Assembly: GCA_000715855.1 (NCBI GenBank)
Contig: KL571203.1
Coordinates: forward strand, 215,654 to 223,433
Direction: 5' to 3'
DNA: 7,780 nt
Source: Actinoplanes liguriensis
GTDB lineage: Bacteria; Actinomycetota; Actinomycetes; Mycobacteriales; Micromonosporaceae
Shown: positions 1 to 6,444 of the stretch, one piece after another
How the letters are laid out: every line of letters begins with the position of its first letter
Numbering within the stretch: the stretch's first letter is position 1
Program-made: the position numbers and the translations under genes
Notes under the pieces: model-generated
What the model was told of the DNA's origin: nothing
Seen by the model: the letters and a program-made list of their open reading frames with translations, nothing else
Databases searched by the model: none

Positions 1-276
1 CACATCCACTTCGAGGTGTACTCGTCGCTGGCCGCGGCGACCAGCGGGGCCGGGCCGATCCGCAAGACGTCGCAGATCGCGCTGCCCCAGGACGTGTCGC
101 AGACGGTGTACACCAGCGCCACCGGGTACTCCGCGAGCGTGACCAACCTGAGCCGGATCTCGCTCGCCACGGACATGGTGTTCCGGGACGATCTGGCGGC
201 GCGGGAGATGGCCACGGTGACGGGTTCGGTCGCCTCCGGGTACGTGGCCAACCTGACCATTTCGGTCAACCTGTAG
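1..276 (+). CDS. Intradiol ring-cleavage dioxygenase-like protein, C-terminal fragment
   Basis: This is the last 91 codons of a gene that starts to the left of the window; frame 1 is open from base 1 and ends at TAG 274-276. The fragment begins exactly at His-Ile-His-Phe-Glu-Val, which matches the HxHF motif of the protocatechuate 3,4-dioxygenase / intradiol dioxygenase fold, where the two histidines are non-heme iron ligands. Downstream, residues such as KTSQIALPQD and the ATDMVFRDD segment fit the C-terminal beta-strands of the secreted, stand-alone relatives found in actinobacteria. Those relatives often carry a Tat signal, but the N-terminus and the two tyrosine ligands lie outside the window, so secretion and activity cannot be judged. 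Substrate is unknown; members open catechol-type aromatic rings, but many stand-alone forms are uncharacterised. The next gene is convergent. Confidence 0.72.
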   Translation, partial: HIHFEVYSSLAAATSGAGPIRKTSQIALPQDVSQTVYTSATGYSASVTNLSRISLATDMVFRDDLAAREMATVTGSVASGYVANLTISVNL

Positions 277-339
277 ACCGTTTCCTTCGGTCGGGCCTTT
301 CCGGGAACCGGGCAGCTCTCGGAAAACAGTTCGACTGAT

Positions 340-511
340 TCAGCCCGGCCGGCGCTTCCATGGCGCGGGCCGGGGCGGCTCGGCCGGCGCTTTCGCGGCG
401 CGGGCCGGGTGCGCTTCCGGGCGGGTCACGCCGTGTGCCAGGACCCCGTCGACCAGCACCAGCAGCTGGGTCGCGGCGATGTCCGGGTCGGGGTGGCCCG
501 CCCGGGTCAGC
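340..511 (-). pseudogene. C-terminal remnant of a TetR-family transcriptional regulator
   Basis: Reading the minus strand from about 511 down to the TGA at 342-340 gives about 57 codons. The central part, residues like DPDIAATQLLVLVDGVLAHG followed by a PEAHPARAAKA run, closely resembles the last two helices of TetR regulators. Almost every third codon position is G or C, as expected for genuine coding DNA of this genome. No helix-turn-helix region is present: upstream, the frame runs into the formaldehyde dehydrogenase gene, where it is only a shadow. The tail after RAAKA is proline-rich and unlike a TetR end, and it coincides with a 35-bp imperfect direct duplication. I infer a gene truncated by a rearrangement whose breakpoint lies at the fdhA stop. 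Family assignment rests on pattern recognition of a short stretch. Confidence 0.55.
346..409. repeat. Imperfect 29-bp direct repeat, 35-bp period
   Basis: Bases 346-374 and 381-409 are near-identical (26 of 29 bases). Each copy begins CGGCCGGCGCTT and ends GGCGCGGGCCGGG, and the copies differ only in the four bases between those blocks. The period of 35 is not a multiple of three, so the duplication would shift any reading frame crossing it. It sits in the tail of the TetR remnant and probably explains that tail's abnormal proline-rich sequence. Confidence 0.7.
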
Positions 512-1747
512 TCAGGTGCGGACCATGCCGTGGGGGTCGAGGACGTACTTGCGGGCGGCGCCCTGGTCGAACTCGGAGTAGCCGCGCGGGGCCTCGTCGA
601 GCGGGATCGGGGTGGCGTTGACGTTCTTCGCGATCTGCACACGGTCGTGCAGGATCGCCATCATCAGGCCGTGGTTGTACTTCATGACCGGGCACTGGCC
701 GGTCACGAAGGAGTGCGACTTCGCCCATCCCAGGCCCAACCGCAGCGACAGTGAGCCGACCTTCGCGGCCTCGTCGACGCCGCCCGGGTCGCCGGTGACG
801 TAGAGGCCGGGAATCCCGATGCCGCCGCCGGCCCGGGTCAGGTCCATCAGCGAGTTGAGCACCGTCGCCGGCTGCTCCGTCCCGGCGTCCCGCCCGTGGC
901 CGCGCGCCTCGAACCCGACCGCGTCGACCGCGCAGTCGACCAGCGGCTGCCCGATCGCCGGGGCGGACCGGCCGAGGATCTGCTGCACCTGTTCGGCCGG
1001 CTCGCCCCGGGACACGTTCACCGTCTCGCAGCCGAAGCTGCGGGCCTGCGCGAGCCGCTCCTCGTTCAGGTCTCCGACGATCACGACGGCCGCGCCGAGC
1101 AGGAACGCCGAGGTGGCCGCGGCCAGCCCGACCGGCCCGGCGCCGGCGATGTAAACGGTGGATCCGGTCGTGACTCCGGCGCTCACGCAGCCGTGGTAGC
1201 CGGTCGGGAAGATGTCGGAGAGCATGGTCAGGTCGAGGATCTTCTCCAGCGCCTGGTCACGGTCGGGGAAGCGGAGCAGGTTCCAGTCGGCGTAGGGAAC
1301 CATCACGTACTCCGCCTGGCCGCCGACCCAGCCGCCCATGTCGACGTATCCGTATGCCGAGCCGGGCCGGTCCGGGTTCACGTTCAGGCACACCCCGGTC
1401 TTGCGCTCCTTGCAGTTCCGGCACCGTCCGCACGAGATGTTGAACGGCACCGAGACCACGTCACCGACCTTGATGAACTCGACATCAGGGCCGACGTCGA
1501 TCACCTCGCCGGTGATCTCGTGGCCGAGCACCAGGCCCTCCGGGGCGGTGGTGCGACCGCGGACCATGTGCTGGTCGCTGCCGCAGATGTTGGTGGTCAC
1601 CGTCTTGAGGACGGCGCCGTGCGGGGTACGCCGGCCGACGTTCAGCTTGTTGACGCCGGGGCCGTCCTTCACCTCGTACGCCGGATATTCGACGTCCTGG
1701 ATCTCAACGCGACCGGGACCCTGGTAGACAACGGCTCTGTTGCCCAT
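512..1747 (-). CDS. fdhA: Glutathione-independent formaldehyde dehydrogenase (zinc, NAD+)
   Basis: This encodes a 411-residue zinc-dependent medium-chain dehydrogenase that oxidises formaldehyde to formate with NAD+ and no thiol cofactor; it acts in the cytoplasm in aldehyde detoxification or C1 metabolism. The sequence closely follows the Pseudomonas putida enzyme (about 399 residues) end to end. The catalytic zinc site is Cys55 (NICGSDQHM), His76 (GHE) and Asp178 (LSDIFPTGYHG). The structural zinc site is Cys106, Cys109, Cys112 and Cys120. The NAD-binding loop is GAGPVG at 202-207, followed by VIVGDLN, whose aspartate favours NAD over NADP. The conserved DAVGFEARGHG and GLGWAKSHSF segments are present. 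The ATG at 1747-1745 is chosen because MGNRAVVYQG aligns with the known N-terminus and a GGGAG ribosome site lies six bases upstream. The open frame continues far upstream but is a shadow of the divergent propeller gene. All visible catalytic residues are intact. Confidence 0.95.
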   Translation of the reverse strand: MGNRAVVYQGPGRVEIQDVEYPAYEVKDGPGVNKLNVGRRTPHGAVLKTVTTNICGSDQHMVRGRTTAPEGLVLGHEITGEVIDVGPDVEFIKVGDVVSVPFNISCGRCRNCKERKTGVCLNVNPDRPGSAYGYVDMGGWVGGQAEYVMVPYADWNLLRFPDRDQALEKILDLTMLSDIFPTGYHGCVSAGVTTGSTVYIAGAGPVGLAAATSAFLLGAAVVIVGDLNEERLAQARSFGCETVNVSRGEPAEQVQQILGRSAPAIGQPLVDCAVDAVGFEARGHGRDAGTEQPATVLNSLMDLTRAGGGIGIPGLYVTGDPGGVDEAAKVGSLSLRLGLGWAKSHSFVTGQCPVMKYNHGLMMAILHDRVQIAKNVNATPIPLDEAPRGYSEFDQGAARKYVLDPHGMVRT

Positions 1748-1873
1748 GGTGTTCTCCCATCGTCGGGTGGACTCGAACCCGATGTTTCTCGCGCGAAAGC
1801 CGAAAATGAACCCTCGGTAGTGGCAAGGCGCGTCGAAAAACCCATTGCGCTCAATCGGTGGCATCATCCGGTC
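1748..1873. promoter_or_regulatory. Divergent intergenic region between fdhA and the propeller gene
   Basis: This 126-bp spacer must hold the start signals of fdhA (minus), and probably of the propeller-corA pair (plus). It is visibly more AT-rich than the flanking genes around 1783-1845. A weak minus-strand candidate -35 (TTGCCA, within 1822-1829) has no convincing -10 partner. An 8-bp perfect palindrome, TCGCGCGA, lies at 1789-1796, but such GC-alternating palindromes are expected by chance here. If the plus-strand gene starts at the earlier GTG (1820), the spacer shrinks to 72 bp. Confidence 0.4.
1754..1758 (-). promoter_or_regulatory. Ribosome binding site of fdhA
   Basis: On the minus strand, GGGAG stands six bases before the ATG at 1747, complementary to the anti-Shine-Dalgarno sequence. 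It fixes the start and rules out the much longer upstream frame. Confidence 0.7.
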
Positions 1874-2773
1874 GTGATCATCGATGCGCTGCATCTGGCG
1901 ACGCTGCCGTTGGACGGCACCGACATGCTGGTCTCCTCGGACGGTTCGGCGATCCGCGTGCACGATCCCCGGACCGGCAGGCTGATCAGCGAGACCGCGG
2001 ACCGCCTGGGCAAGATCAACGAACTTCTCGCCTGCCCGGCCGGCTGGCGTGATCCGCTGATCGCGGTCACCACCGACGAGGGGCTCTGGTGGCTGGAGCC
2101 ACGGACCGGCAGGCCGGGGCATCTGCCCGACAAGCCGGCCCAGGTGTTCCCGCTCGCGTCGTGGGCCGGGACGTTGCTGGCCGGTTCGGCCCGGGCGCCG
2201 TACCCGCTGCTGCGCTGGGACGCCGGGACCGGCGCCCGGCTGGAGCCGCTCGGCGTGCACCGGGATCAGGTCACCGCCGTCGCGGTGATGGACCGGCCGG
2301 ACGGCCCGGTGGTCTGCGCCGGCGACCGGAGCGGGTCGGTGTCCCGCTGGAATCCGCGCACCGGAGCGCGAATCGGGTGTCCGCTGGACGTCGGTGACGA
2401 GGTGATCGGGGCGATCACCCCGGTCACGCTGCCGGACGGGCGGCAGCTGATCGCAGCGGCGACCGCCGACCTGTACCGGTGGGATGCGGAGACCGGCGAA
2501 CCGGTCGGCGTGCCGGTGGTGGTCGACAGTTATGCGGTCGCCTCGCTGACCCCGGTCGAAGTGAACGGCCGTTCGGAGTTGATAACGGTCGGATTCGACG
2601 AGGTCGTGCACCGCTGGGACACCGAGACCGGCGAGCGGATCGGCGACTCGGTGCCGGGTCGCTGCGCCACCGTGCTGCACCGGTACGGCCAACTGACCTT
2701 AGCGATCGGCACACTCGACGGTAAGGTCGAGCTGCGACCGTTGGGCCAGACACATCCGGATCGGCGGATCTGA
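1874..2773 (+). CDS. WD40-like seven-bladed beta-propeller protein
   Basis: From GTG 1874 this encodes 299 residues, almost entirely a repeat of about 44 residues. Each unit ends in a tryptophan-aspartate-like strand followed by TG: VHDPRTG (29-35), WLEPRTG (73-79), RWDAGTG (114-120), RWNPRTG (158-164), RWDAETG (202-208) and RWDTETG (247-253). A last degenerate strand, DGKVELRPL (282-290), makes seven, so the gene is a whole propeller with no other domain. No signal peptide or membrane helix is visible, so it is probably cytoplasmic. Such domains are protein-protein scaffolds; the partner is unknown. Similar repeats occur at the C-termini of actinobacterial WD40 kinases and caspase-like proteins, but no such domain is attached here. 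The start is uncertain: GTG 1820 would add 18 residues, and neither start has a good ribosome site. The gene ends 18 bp before a CorA-type gene, suggesting cotranscription. Confidence 0.8.
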   Translation: MIIDALHLATLPLDGTDMLVSSDGSAIRVHDPRTGRLISETADRLGKINELLACPAGWRDPLIAVTTDEGLWWLEPRTGRPGHLPDKPAQVFPLASWAGTLLAGSARAPYPLLRWDAGTGARLEPLGVHRDQVTAVAVMDRPDGPVVCAGDRSGSVSRWNPRTGARIGCPLDVGDEVIGAITPVTLPDGRQLIAAATADLYRWDAETGEPVGVPVVVDSYAVASLTPVEVNGRSELITVGFDEVVHRWDTETGERIGDSVPGRCATVLHRYGQLTLAIGTLDGKVELRPLGQTHPDRRI

Positions 2774-2792
2774 CACGGACACGGATCTGACA
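2765..2792. repeat. 11-bp direct repeat across the propeller/corA junction
   Basis: CGGATCTGACA occurs at 2765-2775 and again at 2782-2792, a 17-bp period. The first copy contains the TGA stop of the propeller gene (2771-2773). The second copy ends with the A of the corA-type start ATG. It looks like a small local duplication that created the spacer between the two genes. Confidence 0.75.
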
Positions 2793-3826
2793 TGGACATC
2801 TGGTTGATCACCTCGGACGGCATCACCGAGCAAACCCTCGACCAGTTGCCCGATCTGGTCGCCGGAGAAGCCGGCGCGAAACAAGTCGGCGCGCAAGAGA
2901 CCAGCGCGGGAACGGTCGGCAGAGGCATCGTCTGGGTCGACATCCCGTCCTGCGACGAGACCGCGATGCACGTGCTCACCGAGATCTTCCACTTCCACCC
3001 GCAGGCGGTCCGGGACAGCGCCCAACGCAACCGCGTGCCGAAGGTCCACGTCTACGCCGACCACGCGTTCGTCGTCCTGCACGCCCCGGAGATGGGCGCC
3101 GCCGGCCACGTCCACTACGTCGAGCTGGACCAGTTCATCGGCCCGAACTACCTGGTCACGGTGCACGGCCCGATCAACCCGGCGGTGAGTCCGGAGGCGG
3201 CCGAGTGGGAGACCCACGAGGTGCTGCGGCGGGTGAAGGCGGGCCGTTTCCAGCCGGGTTCGGGCTGGGAGCTCTCCTACGGCGTGGTCGCCGCGCTCGC
3301 CCGTCGCCTCGAGGAGTTCATCGAGCACCAGACCGAGCTCGTCTGGCAGCTCGAGCAGCGGGTGACCAGCGGCCACATGGGCAACCCCGAGCAGTTCCTC
3401 GACGAGATGTTCCGCGCCCGCCACGGTCTGATCGCGGTCCGCGCGATGGGGGCGCTCGGCCGTGAGATCTATGGCCGCCTCGCCAGGATCAACCGCGCCG
3501 TCCCGGCCGGCGCCAAGCCGTTGCTCGACGACATCGTCGATCAATTCTCCCGGGTGTACGGCGTGGCCGACAGCCAGAAGGAGTACCTCCAGGGCGTGAT
3601 CGAGTTCTACCGCACCCGCAGCGACACGAAGATGACCGTGGCGGCGGAGCGGCTGGCCGTGATCGCCGTGGTCACGCTGCCGATCACGGCCCTCTCGTCG
3701 GTGTTCGGCATGAACGTCATCGTGAACCAGAGCACGAGCTACCCCCTGCTCGCCGCGCTCCTCGTCCTGATGTCGATCATGTCGGCGTTGCTGCTGGGCT
3801 GGGCCAAGCGCCGCGGCTGGTGGTGA
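2792..3826 (+). CDS. CorA-family divalent metal ion transporter
   Basis: This encodes a 344-residue inner-membrane channel of the CorA/ZntB superfamily, which forms pentamers and admits Mg2+, Co2+ or related cations. The N-terminal alpha/beta cytoplasmic domain runs to about residue 150 (strands such as HAFVVLHAPE and NYLVTVHGP). A long charged helical stalk follows at about 160-285, containing the family-typical EYLQGVIEFYRTRSDTKMT run. Membrane helix 1 is at about 287-305, then the GMN signature at 306-308, then membrane helix 2 at about 317-336 and a basic C-terminus (KRRGWW). The periplasmic loop after GMN reads VIVNQSTSYP and lacks the MPEL of classical CorA, so ion selectivity cannot be assumed. 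ATG 2792 is the natural start, 18 bp after the propeller gene; only a weak purine run precedes it, so translation may be coupled to the upstream gene. Confidence 0.88.
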   Translation: MDIWLITSDGITEQTLDQLPDLVAGEAGAKQVGAQETSAGTVGRGIVWVDIPSCDETAMHVLTEIFHFHPQAVRDSAQRNRVPKVHVYADHAFVVLHAPEMGAAGHVHYVELDQFIGPNYLVTVHGPINPAVSPEAAEWETHEVLRRVKAGRFQPGSGWELSYGVVAALARRLEEFIEHQTELVWQLEQRVTSGHMGNPEQFLDEMFRARHGLIAVRAMGALGREIYGRLARINRAVPAGAKPLLDDIVDQFSRVYGVADSQKEYLQGVIEFYRTRSDTKMTVAAERLAVIAVVTLPITALSSVFGMNVIVNQSTSYPLLAALLVLMSIMSALLLGWAKRRGWW

Positions 3827-3831
3827 CGACG

Positions 3832-3859
3832 CCCGCCGGACCGGGTTGTCCCCGACGGG
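3832..3859 (+). terminator. Possible weak stem-loop after the corA-type gene
   Basis: CCCG (3832-3835) can pair with CGGG (3856-3859), enclosing GGAC/GTCC (3838-3841 with 3848-3851) and a CGGGTT loop, with an internal bulge. There is no T-run after it, though actinobacterial terminators often lack one. In such GC-rich DNA this could be chance; it is listed because it sits directly after the stop codon at 3826. Confidence 0.22.
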
Positions 3860-3959
3860 TGAACCGCGCGGCGAATCGGGCGCATTGCCGTGGATCGTGG
3901 CTTTCACGAAACTGCGATCACTGCCCGCGCTGTGGCACTTTCGCCTCCCCACCAGCATC

Positions 3960-3965
3960 GGGAGG
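3960..3965 (+). promoter_or_regulatory. Strong Shine-Dalgarno deciding a TTG start
   Basis: GGGAGG lies five bases before TTG 3971 and is in the right place only for that codon. It argues for the TTG start rather than the GTG at 3890, which has no comparable site and would give an 182-residue protein. Confidence 0.65.
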
Positions 3966-3970
3966 ACGAC

Positions 3971-4438
3971 TTGTTCGGACCACGTCGCGCGGAGATCTCC
4001 GGCCAGGACGAGGTGGTGGCCGCTCTCCTGACCGAGGTGGTGACCGCGGCCTACCCCGACGAGCTGGAGATCCTCCCGGAGTTGCTGGCGGCCTCGCCGC
4101 GGCGGGCACGGCCACGGCGGCTGCGTGCGCCGGTCGGCATGGGTGTCGACCTGGCGGCCGCCGCCCCGATCGTGCTGTCCGCGCTCTCCTACGTGGCGAC
4201 CGCGACCGCCACCCATCTGGTGGACGACGCGCTCGCAAAGCTGACTTCCACGGCGTACGCGCAAGTCTCGAAGGTCTTTCGTCGTGGCGAAGCCACGGGT
4301 GACGGCGCGGACCTGGAGAAACCGTGGCAGGAGATCACCGTGCTCTTCGTGACCCTGTTGATCGACCGGGGCATGCGTCCCGAGCTCGCGGCGGAAACCG
4401 CGGTTCACATCGTGGCCGCGATGCGCCGGCGACCCTGA
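3971..4438 (+). CDS. Uncharacterised 155-residue protein, first gene of M48 protease operon
   Basis: I do not recognise a named family. From the TTG start the protein has an acidic amphipathic N-terminal helix region (residues 11-41, QDEVVAALLTEVV then DELEILPELLAAS). A very basic patch follows (43-52, PRRARPRRLR). Next is a mostly uncharged, alanine-rich segment at about 55-81 that could be a membrane-associated or buried helix. A helical region containing VDDALAKL lies at about 83-105, and a C-terminal helical pair (119-151) ends in MRRRP. There are no cysteines, no signal peptide of usual form and no catalytic motif. The stop TGA overlaps the ATG of the M48 protease by one base (TGATG, 4436-4440), so the two are very likely made together. 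A role as partner, regulator or substrate of the proteases is inference from position only. Confidence 0.75.
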   Translation: MFGPRRAEISGQDEVVAALLTEVVTAAYPDELEILPELLAASPRRARPRRLRAPVGMGVDLAAAAPIVLSALSYVATATATHLVDDALAKLTSTAYAQVSKVFRRGEATGDGADLEKPWQEITVLFVTLLIDRGMRPELAAETAVHIVAAMRRRP

Positions 4439-6444
4439 TGACGCCCGCGCGGCTGCCGTCGCCGGGACTTGCCCGGTACGGGATGGTGGTGCTGCTCCTC
4501 GCGACGGCCGGCCTGTTCGCCGGGCACAGCGTGCACAACGCGATGCGCGGCGACCGCTGGCTGGCCGTGGTCCGCGGATGTGCCGCCGGGCGTCCGCTCG
4601 ACGCCGTCCCGGCCGACAGCGGGGACGGCGTCGCGTACCTCTCGTGCGTCTCCGCGGTCGAGCACCAGCGGTCCGCCTACGCGCTGGCCGGGGCGGTCGC
4701 GGTGGTGCTGCTCGGGGCGGTGCTGATGCTGTTGCTGCCCTACCGGCTGCTGCTGCGGGCGAGGCCGCTTCGCCCGGCCGAACCGCGATTCACTTCCCGC
4801 GCCGCCGACGCGGCCGTCCGGCTCGGGCTGCGCCGGGCACCCACGGTGCTCGTCGGCAACTGGCGACTTCAAGAGCCGTTCACGGTACGAACATTGCGGG
4901 GCATCCGGATCGTCGTGCCGCCCGGCCTGCGGCGCCTCCCGCCGGAGCAGATCGACGCGGTGCTCCGGCACGAGGTGGCTCACGTGCGCGCCAGCGACGT
5001 GACGCTGGTCTGGCTGATCCGTGGGATGTGGTGGGCCCTGCCGCCGGCCCTGCTCGTGCCGCTGGTGCTGATGAACCGGAACGTGCTCGCCCGGCCGCGC
5101 GCGCTGATCGGGGCGCCGCTGGACTTGATCAGGGTCGTCCTGGGCGGCGCCTATTACTGGAATTACCTGCTGCGCGGCCTGTTGTTGCTGGTCGTGGCCG
5201 CAACGGTGGCCGCGGCTGTGCTGCGCTCCCGCGAACACGAGGCCGACCTGGCCGCCGCCGCGGCCGGTGACGAGGGACTGCTCGCGCTGCTGGCCGCCCA
5301 GCCGGCGACGCGTCCCCGGCCGTGGCGGCGGCTGCGGGCCGTCCACCCACCGGCCGCAACGCGGGTCGCCGCGCTCACCGACCCGCATCGCGTCATGGAG
5401 CTGCGCGTCCTCGACGCCGCGGCGGCCGGCCTGCTGATCGCCATGATGATCCCGGTGGTGCACATGGCGCTGCCGGCCGACCCGGAGACCGGGATGCTGC
5501 GCAACTCCGCGCACGTCACCGGGGTGATCGCCGGCACCTTGCTGGCGCTGGTCTGGGGTCAGGCGGTCTGGCGCGCGGCCCTGGTCGCCGAGCGCACCGG
5601 CCGGCCGCTGCGGCTGCGCCGGAGCACGGCGACGCTGGCCGGCGCGATGGTCGCGGGGATGCTCGCCCACATCGCCGGTCTGCCGATGTTCGGCGCGGGT
5701 CTGTTCGACAACGTGGTCATGCTGATTCTGCTGCCCGCCGTGACCGCGGCGGCGATCACGCTCAGCGGCGCGCTGGCCGTGGCGTGGGCCCGCCGGACCG
5801 CCGGGGTGGCGCCGTCGCGACGCGCGTGGCCGGCCGTCGTCGTGCTCAACGCGATGCTGTTCACGGGCGCGCTCTGGATCGCCCTCGACGTGTTCGGCAC
5901 GGTGTGGGCGGCGCGCGGCGGGCATCCCGGCGATCCGCACGCGTGGGCCGGTGGGCTGGTGCAGGGCCTGACCTACAACGCCTACCAGGAGGGCGCCGCG
6001 GTGACCGTGGCCGCCGTGGGCCTGCTCGCCGGCCGGTGGACCGCGGACCGACCGGCGGCGCGCGGCTGGTTCCGTACCGTCGTGCTGGTCACCGCCCCTG
6101 CGATCGCGGCGCTGATGTACCGGTGGATGCTGCTGTCCCCCGACGCCGACGCGGCCCAGGGCAGGACGCGCGACTTCTGGTCCGCGGCCGCCGCCGGCGC
6201 CGTCGTTCTCGCGCTGGTCCTGGCCCGCCGCGGCCCGTCCGGGCTGATCCCGGGCCTGGCAGTGGCGCCGGCGGCGACCCTGATCGTCTCCGCGGCGATC
6301 TGGGTACGGTACCTGCCGCACTGGCTGCACCTGGGCGGGGCCGCCCGGCTGTACCTGACGATGCCGATCGCGCTGCTGGCGCCGGCGTTCCTGGTGGCCG
6401 CCCTCTGCACCGCGCCGTTCCCGACGCCGGCCCGCCGCCCGTGA
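4438..6444 (+). CDS. Polytopic M48-type zinc metalloprotease, copy 1
   Basis: This encodes a 668-residue integral membrane protein with an M48-like (HtpX/Ste24 group) gluzincin core. Membrane helix 1 (about 14-30) is followed by a loop with two cysteines (Cys48, Cys70), then membrane helix 2 (about 83-100). The catalytic domain carries HEVAH at 178-182, two zinc-binding histidines around the catalytic Glu179. After two hydrophobic segments comes SREHEAD, giving the third ligand Glu266 and the family's Asp270. This ExxAD motif and the hydrophobic stretch between the motifs fit M48 better than the BlaR1-type M56 family. About nine further hydrophobic segments fill residues 365-665, a long C-terminal membrane domain that HtpX lacks. 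The ATG at 4438 overlaps the previous stop (TGATG), and its product aligns with the N-terminus of the next gene. M48 enzymes cleave membrane or misfolded proteins; the substrate is unknown here. Confidence 0.85.
   Translation: MTPARLPSPGLARYGMVVLLLATAGLFAGHSVHNAMRGDRWLAVVRGCAAGRPLDAVPADSGDGVAYLSCVSAVEHQRSAYALAGAVAVVLLGAVLMLLLPYRLLLRARPLRPAEPRFTSRAADAAVRLGLRRAPTVLVGNWRLQEPFTVRTLRGIRIVVPPGLRRLPPEQIDAVLRHEVAHVRASDVTLVWLIRGMWWALPPALLVPLVLMNRNVLARPRALIGAPLDLIRVVLGGAYYWNYLLRGLLLLVVAATVAAAVLRSREHEADLAAAAAGDEGLLALLAAQPATRPRPWRRLRAVHPPAATRVAALTDPHRVMELRVLDAAAAGLLIAMMIPVVHMALPADPETGMLRNSAHVTGVIAGTLLALVWGQAVWRAALVAERTGRPLRLRRSTATLAGAMVAGMLAHIAGLPMFGAGLFDNVVMLILLPAVTAAAITLSGALAVAWARRTAGVAPSRRAWPAVVVLNAMLFTGALWIALDVFGTVWAARGGHPGDPHAWAGGLVQGLTYNAYQEGAAVTVAAVGLLAGRWTADRPAARGWFRTVVLVTAPAIAALMYRWMLLSPDADAAQGRTRDFWSAAAAGAVVLALVLARRGPSGLIPGLAVAPAATLIVSAAIWVRYLPHWLHLGGAARLYLTMPIALLAPAFLVAALCTAPFPTPARRP

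Noticed and set aside
1769..1780. Minus-strand GGGTTCGAGTCC resembling a tRNA T-arm
   Set aside because: The five-base T stem does not pair beyond two bases, no acceptor stem, anticodon arm or D-arm can be assembled around it, and it overlaps the fdhA leader.
1789..1796. Palindrome TCGCGCGA as an operator in the divergent spacer
   Set aside because: Only eight bases, with no symmetric extension on either side; expected often in this base composition.
896..1873. Upstream extension of the propeller frame into a 625-residue protein
   Set aside because: The extension is antisense to fdhA, whose catalytic motifs are unambiguous, and the propeller is complete without it.
1748..2692. Upstream extension of the fdhA frame to 726 residues
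   Set aside because: It is antisense to the propeller gene; homology and the GGGAG ribosome site fix the start at 1747.
2699..4408. Long minus-strand open frame of 569 codons opposite the corA-type and small genes
   Set aside because: It is antisense to genes with clear family motifs and reads as a low-complexity Arg/His/Asp/Gly-rich protein, typical of a shadow frame in high-GC DNA.
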